Assembly (NCBI GenBank): GCA_022578605.1 | Contig: MU394110.1 | Coordinates: 157,026-221,025, forward strand | Reading direction: 5' to 3' | DNA: 64,000 nucleotides | DNA from: Camillea tinctor | Taxonomy: Eukaryota > Ascomycota > Sordariomycetes > Xylariales > Xylariaceae | Shown: positions 11,917 to 23,110 of the stretch, one piece after another | How positions within the stretch are numbered: the stretch's first letter is position 1 | How the letters are laid out: each line of letters opens with the position of its first letter | The notes under the pieces: generated by a model | What the model was told of the DNA's origin: nothing | What the model saw: only the letters and a program-made list of their open reading frames with translations | Database searches by the model: none | Position numbers and translations under genes: made by a program

Positions 11917-13612
11917 CTACGAAGCCGTCTTTGCCTTGGAATCCGAATCGTCCGACGGGCTTGCGTGGACGGGTTCCATTCCCTCGACCTTCCCTTGCAA
12001 CAGACCTTCGATGTCGACGCAGGGACCCTTGTAGTTCTTGCGTCCGTCAAAGATCCAGGTCACGCCCGAGATGAGCAGAATGACACCGAATGCTACGACG
12101 CAGTAATTCATGTTCTCGGACGTGACGGGGAGCTCGGGCGGGAACACGAAGAGCACCGTCGTCAGGATCGTCCAGGCAATGCCGACCTGTTGCGAATTAT
12201 CGTGGTCAGCAAGATAGTTCAGAGCAGAAGGAAAAGGGAGAAGGGGGTCAAGTAGAAAGAGGAGGGAAAAAAAAGAAACTCACCAGGTTCATGAACCAAC
12301 CGATAGGTCCGGGGAGCTTAAAGTCCCGGGTCTCCGGCAGCATCTTGCGGCCGCGGAGGCAGTTGATGGCAGGGGGGATAGCGTACGTAACGCCGAGAGC
12401 GACGACGGAAGCAGACGTAATAGCATTGAACGTGCTGTCGGAGCCGAGGAAGATGCAACCAAACACCACCACCCAAGCAGCCGTCCAGAGGAGCGCGTTG
12501 AGGGGCACGTCGAGCGAAGGGTGGACGCGAGCGAGGATGTGGCTGAAAGGTAGACCACGGTCACGAGCGAACGCGTAGCTCATGCGGCTGCTCGTCGTCA
12601 TCAGTGTCGTCGCCGTGAACAACATGCATACGAGCGGGAACATGAGCAGGCAGACGCTGCCTGCCGGGCTCTTGGTAGAATCCATGAAGATTTGCAGCAG
12701 CGGGCCGGCCGCCGACTCGATCACGTCCTCGATGTTGTTGACGCAGAAAAGCAGGCAGCTGAGGAAGACAAAGCCTGAAAACATGCCGATGAGGATGCAG
12801 TACAGCATGATACGAGGTCCCTGGAGCTGAGGCTGGGGGATCTCCTCGATCATATGGGCCACCGCATCGAATCCTGTCAGCGAGAAGGCGCCCTGTAGCA
12901 GGCCGAGCAGCCACGACATTCCATCGGGCCAGCCCACCTCGTTAATAAACTTGCCGTACACGAACTCGCCGCTCTGGTAGTTGGGCGACGAGCACGCGAG
13001 CACCGTGATGCTGATGATGACGAACCCGGCCACAGACCAGAAGAAGGCGGCCTTGGTGAAAAGCGGTAGCAGCCTCGTCAGGAAGGCGTTGATAACGAGT
13101 GCGATGATCGTGAAGGCGATGTAGATGAGGAACTGGTGCCATGGCTTCTCCTCGTAGTCGGGGTGCAGCAGCGAGATGATGTTGATGATGAAGGTGCTGC
13201 CGAGCAGGCCCCCCGTCGCCGTCAGTGCCACCCACCCGGACACGTTGATCCAGCCTGTCATGTAGCTGAGGCTGCGACTCCATCCCTTCCACGCGATGAT
13301 AGCCGCCCAGTGGTACTGTCCGCCCGCTGTAGGGTATGCCGACAGGAATTCGGCTAACGACGCTGCCAGGCATAGGTTGCAGAGACCCGCCACGATCAGA
13401 CCCCAGATGACGGCGCTGGGGCCGCCCGACGGCAAAGCCAACGATATCGACGCCGCGAGCGCCGTCCAGGTGTTAAGGATGGCGAACGCGAGACCCAGCA
13501 TGGATAACATGCTAAAGTTTCTCTTGAGCTCCTGCTTGTGGCCGAGGTTGGCTAGTGCCGCCGCGTCCTCGCCTACGACGCCTGCTCTCTGGGCGTCTTT
13601 CGGTTCTTCCAT
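11917..13612 (-). CDS. Amino-acid/GABA-choline type permease (APC superfamily)
   Basis: Two exons (13612-12284, 12186-11917; intron 97 nt) encode 532 aa, the usual length for fungal UGA4/HNM1-like permeases with 12 membrane helices. The start chosen is the ATG at 13612 (MEEPKDAQRAG); the frame is open a little further upstream but without an ATG. The first helix is preceded by the family motif KRNFSMLSMLGLAFAILNTW. Later signatures include PTAGGQYHWAA between helices 2 and 3, SFSLTGFDAVAHMIEE-like residues in the central helix-loop, and RMSYAFARDRGLPFS. The protein should sit in the plasma membrane and import a small amino acid, GABA, choline or a polyamine; the sequence alone does not decide the substrate. 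The intron falls between the last loop and the last pair of helices. Confidence 0.9.
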
Positions 13613-16600
13613 TTTGGTTCTTTTCTTTCTTTTCTTATTTCCTGATCTTCCCAATTTTATTTCTCTTTTTCTTCTTCTTTTCCGTCCTCTTTTTCCTTAT
13701 TTTCTTCCACGTCCTACAATGTATGTATTAAATATGGCGGGTTTCGGGAAAGTCTCGTTCCTGTATCTAGATGGAATCCCCAAATTTGGTGAGTGGATTT
13801 CTCTTTCCCAGATCCGACTTTGGGACGCGCTCAGAGGACCGGCGTAAGCCCTACCCGTGTAGTGCTACACCTTTTAGAGCACGGGGGGGGGGGGGATTCA
13901 AAAATATACAGGGGAAAGGCAGCAGTTGGGGAAAGACGAAAGGAAGAAAAGAAAGTATCAGAACACAAGTATGGTGACGGCAACAACACGGGCATATATA
14001 AGTGTGTGTGGCGATATAAAGTCACAACACGAAATATGATCACCAATTGCTGTTATTAAATTTTTTTTCTTGCCTTATTCGTCTTCGTCAGAGTCTAGGC
14101 TAGGGTGCCGGTGGTTTCATGGATTATATCTAAGTCGTATCTCTATCTAGCGCTGAGCTTCTATACACTAACTAGCTATAAGGCGTTGTGATTATCGGTC
14201 TCGATTTGTCAACGGCAGTAGTCAAGTCATTCACGCCTTTGTCATGGTTTCTTGGTACGGGTCGTCTACACTAGGTGTGGTATCCCGTCTCGCGCCAGTC
14301 CAGCCCAGCAGGGTCCCTACGTAGGTACGCTACGGGATTGAAATTGCAGGGTAGGGCGATAAAATACATCAATTACATCGAGGTACGTTTATACCAAGAA
14401 ACCAAGAAGAGGCTCAACCGAGAGAGAGGCGAAAGAAAAAAAAGCTTGACTTACGGAATTGTGTAAGAGCTACACACTAGCTTGCATCATCAGCGTGGTA
14501 TCGGACCAGCGGCTTCTAGGAAGACCCGGCAGCATGGGCAGAAATGGCCCGATTGGAGTGGATATTGGTACCTTCTTGGCTCGGTGACCAGCCCGACGAT
14601 GGACTTTACAACGTCATGCCCTGCTAAACAAAAACCAGGTCGCCGCCAACTATGGACCCTATATCTGTAGCTGTGTGTAATTCGATTTCGCATGTCTCAC
14701 TCACTCAGGTTAACGTTGTCTTTGCCCTTCCCCCCTCCGCAAAGAACGGACGGAAACGCCGCCACTGGGAAGTGAAGGGGTGTACGCTAGCGCAGAATCA
14801 TATAGAGAAGCTAACTGGGTCGTGTCGACTTTTACATTATGAATCTAAGTAATAGAAAATGGGCGAAAGAAGGGGCCCCATAATGCGGAGGGTTACTACG
14901 AGAACCAGACCCCTAGAAAATGAGTCGGGGACTTGATATGTTTACGTTCACACTACAGTACGTGGTTCTCGTAGTGTAAGCCATCAGTTCGTCTCCTTAT
15001 TGCTGGCTACGATGAGATTGACATGCTTGATACTAACTAGATAATTATAGTTTCTCTCCCTTCTTCTCCCTCCGACCCTTTGACACCATCAAAGACCGGC
15101 CCAGTCCGAGTCAGAAGTTCGCGATAGTTCTAGATTAGTGGAAATTAGCTAGCCAGCTAATATCTCTGTTACAGTATTGCTATCTCGATAGACATGGTTT
15201 GACTCTTGGGGGGTTGTTTCTCGAGCTTCCAGAATCCTGCTGCGCACTGATCTTGGTTCTTTTGCTGACGCAGTCTATGTAATAACATACGATGCTCTCA
15301 CCGAGTTCGAACAAATTGGGAATCTCAAGAAATTCCGGGGGGGTTGCTTATCAGTAAAGAAAGTCGTCGCGTGTACCTGTCTAACTGGGTAATCATCGTC
15401 TCAGGACGATCGTTATGCGATCTTGCACTGCTCATTACATTCGACACTCCCTCTAACCTTTTACTGCTTACTCAACGCGGGCTATTCCGGATCACCTCTT
15501 AACCATCCTAACTAAAACTTGCATTTCCCCGTCTTGGTGTATGTATGTATACCAACTACCTGGGTTAGGTTGGTGTTAAGGTATGTGTCTCTCTCTCATG
15601 ACTTGTGTTCTTCAATGTTTCTTTTCTGGGGGTTTTCGCCACAAGTTACCCAAACGCGACCCTGGGATCATCCTCGGGTCCCAAAGCGCCCCAACCTGGC
15701 TGGCTCCATGTTGCTTTACTGGGCCAGATCTCCATCCGATTTAGAGGAGGAGGGGGCAAGATTTCACCCCACGAAAATGACTGGGAACTGACTGCTTGTG
15801 TGGTCCCCGTATCGATCCATAATATATCTTTATTCAATTTAGGTCAGTGGTCAACTCCTCTTCTCCCCAATATGCATCCCGCGTTCCAAGGACCCTAACC
15901 GGGTATACTGATGCGCATTATACAAGATAGCGCATATTTACTCATCTCGAGCATGTCCTATTATCGTCGTCCCATCATGACGGTCATGTATGTGCCTGAC
16001 TAAACCAACTAACCATCTAACTTAGGTATGTACACCACCGCATACATACTATCCACTTATAGACGTAGTCAACCGTTAGCATCTCATCTACTCACTTAGT
16101 TCCATACATAGATTTTTTCCATTTGGTCTGTAGAACACCTTAGAAGCGAACCCCATCCAGCAATATGCCTTTACATTGCGAGTTACAGTCTGTCCTTCGG
16201 TCTAGGTTAGAGAAAAGTAATATTGTTAATTACGTACAAACTAACATTATGTACGAAAGAGGACTTGGGAGCCTTAGACCCCAGAGCTATCGATCGAGGA
16301 CACCCTCCTGGTAACAGCTAGTGGTCCGGAATCGGTGAGCTATGCGATTGAGAACGATCCCCATTCTCAACACGGCGAATAGAAGGGGAATATAGTATTT
16401 ACGCTGATGCTACCCCATCGTTCTGGGCTCGTGTCCGAAGCCAAGAGAACTGCCCCGGAATTCGCACCGGAGCGCCAATTCTTCTCATGTCAATTCGTCC
16501 CTTGCGCCCTTCTCCACGTGGGGACGATCCCGGTCTTGGCTCACAACCTAAGCAACGCTATTACGGCACTGCAATTGACTAGATCAGCCTAGGGCAACAA

Positions 16601-16697
16601 AAAATCTAGGGAGAGGGGGGAGGCGGTCTTTGCATATCTACACTACTGCACAACAAAAATAGAAAAAAAAAAAAGACAAAAAAGGAAGGATATTGGA
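13613..16697. other. Non-coding region of about 3 kb
   Basis: No gene can be supported. It holds the pyrimidine-rich 5' flank of the permease gene, a poly-G run near 13879-13892, and a 13-bp inverted repeat (14895-14907 and 14963-14975). Scattered short frames look like chance. No transposase, reverse transcriptase or LTR was recognised. Confidence 0.6.
14895..14975. repeat. 13-bp perfect inverted repeat, 55-nt spacer
   Basis: ACTACGAGAACCA at 14895-14907 is matched by its exact reverse complement at 14963-14975. It could be a structured RNA stem, a binding-site pair, or terminal repeats of a tiny degenerate element. No flanking target duplication was evident. Confidence 0.6.
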
Positions 16698-16779
16698 CGA
16701 CGCAGGCCTGATTCGAACAGACGCTCCCGAAGGAACAAGATTTCTAGTCTTGCGCATTAGACCACTCTGCCACTGCGCC
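16698..16779 (-). tRNA. tRNA-Ser (anticodon AGA)
   Basis: Read on the minus strand, 82 nt fold as a class II tRNA. The acceptor stem GGCGCAG pairs with CTGCGTC with one G-U. The anticodon stem CAAGA/TCTTG closes the loop CTAGAAA (anticodon AGA). A short variable arm GTTCC-TTCG-GGAGC follows, then a T arm with GTTCGAATC, and discriminator G. There is no intron. It decodes UCU (and UCC/UCA by inosine wobble). A single dispersed tRNA gene in a gene-poor stretch is normal for fungi. Confidence 0.95.
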
Positions 16780-17561
16780 GGTTGGAATTCAACCGCTGTT
16801 ATCGTAAACCATGTACCAACAGATTTACTAGGTTTATGACCATGCGCAGATAATCAACGCGAACTTGATTAATTTGAGCTAGGTACTAGAATTAGATTCT
16901 AATTGTCTACTAAGTAGTCAAAGTAAGTAGATAGGTATCATCTATGCTTACGATCGTAGCGATGTGTCACATATAGTTTGTTATGCGATGTGTTGGCTCG
17001 ACCTCGATAATACAGAAACCTACCAACCAACCCACTTACTGCAACAAGATTGAGCCAGCAATAGGCGACAGAGTACTACGATAAATTGTCATTAATTTGA
17101 GGTACAGGAATCAGAATAAAAATTACACTTGTATACATTATCGGTAAGGTGAGAGATTTTACACATGAAATTTTTGATGTAAGAAACTTTAGCTGATCAA
17201 GAGTGTTTAAGACTTGGGCTGCAGTCTATGGTTCTTATATGTACGTACATTACGGCTAAGATGTCGTCGTTAAGACAAGCTATAAGTCCCAGAGAGGAGG
17301 AAATATGAACATTGGAGTAGGCAGTTAATACATAGAGGATAATGCACGTGGTTATGTAAATGTTCACAAGCTACTAGATCATGTTCTTTCTCTTTAGGTA
17401 TCAAACAATGAGATGCATATTATTCTTCTATGAAAAGGAAAAGTACTTAGGGTCACATTAATTATTCTTTGAAAGAAAAAAAAACACGACCATCCTCGTT
17501 CATCCACCATCCCCTAAGTGGATGAGGTGAGCTAGACTCGACTTACAAGCAGGCCGGATAC
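16780..17561. other. AT-rich intergenic region
   Basis: No gene is seen. Two loosely similar stretches starting TTAATTTGAG (near 16868 and 17092) may be decayed repeats, but the similarity is short. Confidence 0.5.
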
Positions 17562-18608
17562 TTAGTCCTCATCCTCAACATCCAGAAGATAGTCCTGCTT
17601 CCCCAGAGCGAGAGACTGGAGCACTAGCTTCTCCTCCTGCGCATAGAAAGGCACCATGCGCTGGTACACCTCCCTCCAGAACTCAGAGTCGTATCTGCAG
17701 CCCGAGTCCATACTCACACACTGCCAGAACGCCGGATGCCACCCCGCGCCACTCAAGTCCACGACGCAAGCCGCCCACTCGCCCCCCTCCTTCCGCTCCA
17801 CGATAATGTCCCCCGGGTGGATCGACGCGTGCGTGAACACCGGCGTCGCGTACCCGTCGTCCGCGGCCTGCACACAGCCCCGCAGCCCGTCCCGCAGCGC
17901 GCAGTAGCTCTCCTCCATGTCCCCCGTCCAGCGCGCGTCCCTCCGCGCCGCCCCGCAGCCGATGTCCAGCACCGCCGCGAGGTACGCGCTCGCGTCCGTG
18001 AACGGGCCCGAGTGCCCGCGCCAAAAGGGGGCGCCCTCGTACGGCCGCCGACCCACAGACCCGAAGTACGGGGGTAGACCGGGGGTTTGCTCCTGGGGGA
18101 CGCGGCGCAGGGCGGTGAACTGCGCGGCGAGCGTGGTGGTGATGGCGTTGCGGTCGTGGGGGCTCAGGCGGTGGATTATGCTCTCGAGGTTCTGGCCCGG
18201 GATGTACTCCATTACAACAACGGTGATGAGCTGCGGGGTGGTGGGCGTCAGGAAGGCGTCTTCTTCGTGCGCTTGCATGCCGTCCTCGCGGTGCTCGGAC
18301 TCGTAGTCGGTGCAGCGGATCTCGAGGGTGTCGAGGTGCTGGCGCTGGTAGACGGCGTAGACCTTAGGGACGCGGGCTTGCGGGCAGTTGCGCTGGATGA
18401 AGAGCGCGTTTTCGGCTTCCTGGACGCTGATCTCGCTTCCCCATTTGGCGACGTAGTGCCCGCCGTCGATGAGGACGACGCGGCGTCCGTATTCAAGAGA
18501 TAGGTATTTGTGCTTCGTAGAAACGATCTCCTCGAAGCTGGGGAGTGGTGCCGGAAGTTCTTCCGAGGGCGCAAAGTAGGGCAGCGATAGGGGGGTGTAA
18601 GATGCCAT
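17562..18608 (-). CDS. APH/choline-kinase-fold protein, predicted pseudokinase
   Basis: Single exon, 348 aa. The N-terminus (MASYTPLSLPYFAP) matches the neighbouring paralogue at 20451-21656. The protein keeps the phosphotransferase (APH) family layout: a strand with YVAKWG (likely ATP-lysine), VVMEYIPGQNLESII as hinge, LAAQFTALRRVPQE, then the catalytic loop. In that loop the normal HxDxHxxN reads THASIHPGD: the catalytic Asp is Ser262 and the metal-binding Asn is Asp267. The following metal motif, IDWE in active members, reads VDLSG. By family knowledge, loss of the loop Asp should abolish or strongly reduce phosphotransfer, so a binding or regulatory role is likelier. The frame is intact and GC-rich, arguing against a decaying pseudogene. 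A TATA box lies upstream at 18773-18780. Confidence 0.82.
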   Translation of the reverse strand: MASYTPLSLPYFAPSEELPAPLPSFEEIVSTKHKYLSLEYGRRVVLIDGGHYVAKWGSEISVQEAENALFIQRNCPQARVPKVYAVYQRQHLDTLEIRCTDYESEHREDGMQAHEEDAFLTPTTPQLITVVVMEYIPGQNLESIIHRLSPHDRNAITTTLAAQFTALRRVPQEQTPGLPPYFGSVGRRPYEGAPFWRGHSGPFTDASAYLAAVLDIGCGAARRDARWTGDMEESYCALRDGLRGCVQAADDGYATPVFTHASIHPGDIIVERKEGGEWAACVVDLSGAGWHPAFWQCVSMDSGCRYDSEFWREVYQRMVPFYAQEEKLVLQSLALGKQDYLLDVEDED

Positions 18609-18772
18609 TGTTGTGGTGGAAGTAGTGTATGTATTGATTTGTTTTTTTAAGTCTTTGATAATTTTCTTGTAAACTTGGTACTGTTATTGTGATAAGAGTT
18701 CTTGTTGTAGTTGATAACTGTCTGATTCTGATGAAGAGAAAAATTGAGTATCTACTGGCGTCCGTGGGAGGG

Positions 18773-18780
18773 ATTTTATA
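18773..18780 (-). promoter_or_regulatory. TATA box of the pseudokinase gene
   Basis: TATAAAAT on the minus strand, 165 nt upstream of the ATG. The spacing suits a 5' UTR of roughly 130 nt. Confidence 0.5.
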
Positions 18781-20177
18781 GATTTCGGCGCCTCCCATTC
18801 CGATATTGATTCATACGTCTAAACAATGAGGTTGTTTAAAGCACATGCATAATACAATGCTAATGTTTATTTCTCTGTCTTGCTCTATCTATTTAGCTTT
18901 AGAGGGATTGTTGTCCTGGACAGTTTCTTTGAGAATATCCAATAAAGGCTAATCTATTTTTTTGTTCGACTGTTATTAACTAGGAAAAGGTGAAAGAATC
19001 TCCATAATCGCTGCGAATAATGAAACCGGGCTCAACCAAACTCTGAAGAGGAAACAAGTAAAAAGTACCACCCCCTTTTCTCCTTTGATAGAGTACGTTA
19101 TTCACTTACACAGTTACCTAAACAGAAGTCACGATAAAAGCACACCACGATTCTACTAGTATGTCATTCCACACCAAACTAAACTAGATCATTTGTAGCC
19201 TTCATGTCAGCAGGAATTATGTTTCCTTAGGCAGGGAGAAGTACATGATTTTAGAATTTAATATAATAGCTATTATTCAAAATAGTAAATACAAATACAA
19301 TAGGCCCTATATTACGTTGTGACTTAGGTAGCCACATATATATGTCCATACTTTGCAAAATCATCTCAAATTAAGAATAAGCGGTTGAGGGAGACAACAT
19401 TGTGAATGAAAGTCTAAGTTCTAAATATACATAAAAGCTCTGAGAAATACATAAATTAAGCCATAACTTTCTAATTATAGTCCTTGTTCCGATAGTAAAT
19501 GCTTGCTCCGATGAATATTTTTTGACCTGTCGTATGCCCTTTGCTACGATATAAGCTCCAGATGGAGGAGAATGTTATGATTGTTGTGCGAGGAACTAAG
19601 CTACCTAGGTGACCACACAGAGTAGCGTAGCTTGATTCCATTTAGAAAGTTTCTTTGTTCTGATTTCTAGCTGAGTTCAGCTCCTCACACCCCCTGTTTC
19701 ACTTAACAAATAATGAAATTATTAGCCAGTGGCGAATCCGAAACGTGTATATCATAACTTACTCTAGATATACATGGCGGTATTGTTGTTGTTCCTAGGT
19801 GAGAAGTATCTCTCGGGTTGTGCCTCCATCACGCTACCTATAGAAGCACCTACTGAAAGTGGAATTATTGTATCTAAAAGCTATTTCTCTAGATAAAGAT
19901 GGTGAAGCACTGCTCCCCAAAGGAACAGCTATCATAATGTGAAAAACGAAGAGGGGGTGGAAAAAGAACAGGGCTTGGTGTGACATAGGAGCCCGTGTCA
20001 AGAAGAGATACTCACAAAGCGTCTGTTCAGCGCAATCCATTTATAGTGTGAAACAATGCTATGTTAATGATATAACAATACATACCTATTTTATGATATA
20101 TGACATATCAGGACAGCCAAACTGTCTGAGGATATGTAGCTCTGAGGCTATATCAAGCGCTGAGGGATCCCCCTGGA
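18781..20177. other. AT-rich intergenic between divergent paralogues
   Basis: No supported gene lies here. It is strongly AT-rich at 19240-19500. It separates the two divergently transcribed APH-fold genes and holds both promoters. Confidence 0.6.
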
Positions 20178-20185
20178 TATAAAAG
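20178..20185 (+). promoter_or_regulatory. TATA box of the APH-fold kinase gene
   Basis: TATAAAAG, 266 nt upstream of the ATG at 20451. The long leader between them is A/C-rich, as in many fungal 5' UTRs. Confidence 0.45.
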
Positions 20186-20450
20186 CATGCTCCCCTTTCT
20201 TCATAAGATGGATCTTGTAGATACTAGATTTGCCCTTGCACCCACTTCCAGAAGTATTATAAGAAATATCCATCAACCGACTCTAATATTATAGAGACAA
20301 GCAAGAGAAACCCAAAACCCATAACCTACGAAAAGAGATCAGTAAACCTATCATCTTCACCTTACCTTGCCTTACCCCTTTTTGGTTATTTGTACCAACC
20401 AACTCCTAACTCCCACTACCAAAGGACCACAGTGCCGTGGCCCTCCCAAT

Positions 20451-21656
20451 ATGTCCCACTACACCCCCCTCAAGCTCCCCTACTTCGCCCTCTCATCCTC
20501 TCTCCCCGGCCCCCTCCCCACCTTCGCCGAGATCATCTCCTTCTCCCGCTCCGAAACCCACAATCTCAACTTCGACCCTACCACCCAAAGCAGCCCCGAG
20601 CACGGCACCTGCCACCCCCCCAGCCGGCAAATAGTCCGCATCCCCGGCTCCGCGAAGGGCGACTTCCTCGTCAAATGGGGGCCCGACGTGCGCCTCCTCG
20701 AAGCGGAGAACATGCTCTTCGTGTCAGCCAACAGCAGGGGCCGCGTGCGCGTGCCGAAGCTATACGCCGCGTATCAGCGGTGGTACGACGCCGAAGCCGC
20801 CGACCATGACAACCACAACCCGGAAGAAGAAGAAGAAACCGAAGGCAAAGGCCGCCTCCACACAATCCTCATCATGCAGTTCATCCCGGGGACCCCCATC
20901 GCCGCGCTCCTTTCGAACCGCTCCCGGCGGTTCCGCCGCCACCGGCACGCCGTGGCCGCCGACCTCGCCGCGCAATTCGCCGCGCTGCGGCGCCTCCCGC
21001 AAGAGCGGTCTCCAAGCCGATCCCCCTACTTCGGCGCGCTCGGGCACCGCCCCTTCCCCAACCGTTTCTGGCGGGGCGCCGGGCCCTTCCGCAGCGTGGA
21101 GGCGTACACAGACGCGCTATTCCGCCTCGAGTGTCCCGCTGCCCACGCGACGGAGCAGCAGCGTGTGCGGGACGCGGTGCGCGCGCGCTGGGGGCGGGTG
21201 GTGCGGCAGCGGGAGCGGGCGTGGATCGCGGAGCGGCGGGAGGGGCACGCGGTGGCATGGGGGGTGGTGAGGGAGGGGGAGCACGGGGTGCCTGTGTTCA
21301 CGCACGCGGATTTGCATGCGAATAATGTGGTTGTGCGGTGGAGGCCTTTCCGGTCTGCTTCTAAGGGTGGGGAGGGGAAAGGGGGGAAGGAGAAGGAGAA
21401 GGGAGAGGAAGAGGGAGAGGACGAGGACGAAAATGAGCTGGGGATCTACGAGGCGTACATCATCGATTGGGAGTCGGCGGGCTGGCACGCGCCGTTTTGG
21501 GAGCACGTATCCGGACACTCGCCCGGGGCTGGCCCCAGCAAGAAAGACCCCTGGTTCCGGCTGATGAGACGCGTGCTGAAGCCTTATCGCGAGGAGGAGA
21601 AGATGCTAGAGTACGTGAGGGATATATGCATTCCGGATGAAGAGTACTATCATTGA
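20451..21656 (+). CDS. APH/choline-kinase-fold phosphotransferase
   Basis: Single exon, 401 aa from the ATG at 20451. The frame is open 28 codons further upstream, but the start MSHYTPLKLPYFAL aligns with that of the paralogue at 17562-18608. It keeps the family's active-site residues: FLVKWG (ATP-lysine region), ILIMQFIPGTPIAALL (hinge), catalytic loop FTHADLHANN with His285, Asp287 and Asn292, and metal-binding IIDWES. Between loop and IDWE lies a Lys/Glu/Gly-rich insert (about 35 residues, GKGGKEKEKGEEEGEDEDEN) not present in the paralogue. Family members phosphorylate small hydroxylated molecules (aminoglycosides, choline, homoserine) or act on unknown substrates; many fungi carry large expansions of this type. 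The substrate cannot be told from sequence. Confidence 0.85.
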   Translation: MSHYTPLKLPYFALSSSLPGPLPTFAEIISFSRSETHNLNFDPTTQSSPEHGTCHPPSRQIVRIPGSAKGDFLVKWGPDVRLLEAENMLFVSANSRGRVRVPKLYAAYQRWYDAEAADHDNHNPEEEEETEGKGRLHTILIMQFIPGTPIAALLSNRSRRFRRHRHAVAADLAAQFAALRRLPQERSPSRSPYFGALGHRPFPNRFWRGAGPFRSVEAYTDALFRLECPAAHATEQQRVRDAVRARWGRVVRQRERAWIAERREGHAVAWGVVREGEHGVPVFTHADLHANNVVVRWRPFRSASKGGEGKGGKEKEKGEEEGEDEDENELGIYEAYIIDWESAGWHAPFWEHVSGHSPGAGPSKKDPWFRLMRRVLKPYREEEKMLEYVRDICIPDEEYYH

Positions 21657-23110
21657 TGAGTGGGTGAGTTTCCCTGGAGGTTGCCCGTCTTGTTTGTTAG
21701 ATGACCGATCGTTCTTTGTTTACCCTTGAAGCTCAACCAAACCATGTAAGTCGACTGCTTGAAATATCTACCTGATAATCTTATGAAAAGACAATAATTA
21801 ATGATGTTTTTCTTCATTTTGAGTGTATAGTATTATATCACGTTCTTGAATATATAAAAATCATGTATTACATATTAAACAATAGCCCTTGATCCAGCCA
21901 CCCTCTTGAACCCCCCCTTTTATATTTCACCTTATATAATATGCACCACGGCATGCACAGCTTCGTTCCGAAGTAGTAACCACACATATGGAATTCTTAT
22001 AACCTATAACCTATACCCTTAAAATAAACGGGTTTCCTGGTTTTCCCTTTTCGCAATTACATCTTGATTTTAAAGGGACATGAACCAAGAAGTCCCCCAC
22101 AGCAAATTCATTGCCGATTGCAATAACTTGGTGCTAGGTGGAATTCCAGGAAGAAACTCTCCCTGTAGTTATAATCCCAGTGATGTATGGAACCAAAGAA
22201 AAAAAAAGAAACTTAAACTCAAGTGGACAAGATTATACAAGAGGGATAGAAGAGCATAAACAGAAAAGACACCATATATAATGCAAGAACAAAAATATTG
22301 CACTATAAAAAGGCACTATTTTCTCTTTTTAGTTTTCATGGGCTTATTCACAAAGTTACCTGGCAACACCAGAAGTAATTCTAAGACGGCATCATCCGTC
22401 AGATTTTCCCTTCATCTATCTTGAGTATCTTCCTACTGTCTAGAACAGCTTTTTTTGTCTTTCACCTCTCCCCCTTTTTTCATCGTCTAACCTGAGTGCA
22501 AGTTCCTGTGCCCTCTGCAAAGAAAACTAAAAATCAAAGAATCCTTGGCAAAACCAGCAAAGAAGGCCTGGAAGCCAACCGTCAAAACTCCTACACGCAA
22601 CGCAAAGCAAGTTCCAAGCCATCATCATCATCCGCCCACAGGTCAAAAGGGGGTATTATGTGTTGAGAATGTCGTGTGATAATCACCACTTCGAGCATTC
22701 AACTATGATCCTGTACTGTCTAAACCTTTGTCGTCTTTTTCTTGCTTGCTGCTTTCTTTCTTTTTTCGTGACCTGTATGAGAAAATCCCTCGTGAACAAT
22801 TCGTGAAGAAAAAAAAAACCGAGCCTGTCTCGTGTGCCATATGAAATAGGAGTCAAGGGCAAAAGTGAGGGACAATCACTCAACAGTTCCTGTCCTCCCT
22901 ATCAACTATGTCCATGCAGAAAAGAATAAATGTTGTTTTTTGTAATACACCAACGCCCAACGCGATGCCAACTAAAAGACCAGACCGAGAAAGCACACCT
23001 AAGAGCCGTCATGCCATGCAAATGAAGAAATCCCTTCGCTCAACCAAACCAAACAAAGCTTTTATCATTCAATCGTGAGGCCATCGTACCTGCCCTGAAG
23101 GGGCCAGCCA
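21657..23110. other. Intergenic region, AT-rich
   Basis: It holds the 3' flanks of two convergent genes. No gene is supported; ATATAAAAA-type runs occur near 21850. Confidence 0.55.

Noticed and set aside
16860..17120. Possible pair of decayed repeats around TTAATTTGAG
   Set aside because: The similarity is about 30 nt with many mismatches, within what AT-rich DNA gives by chance.
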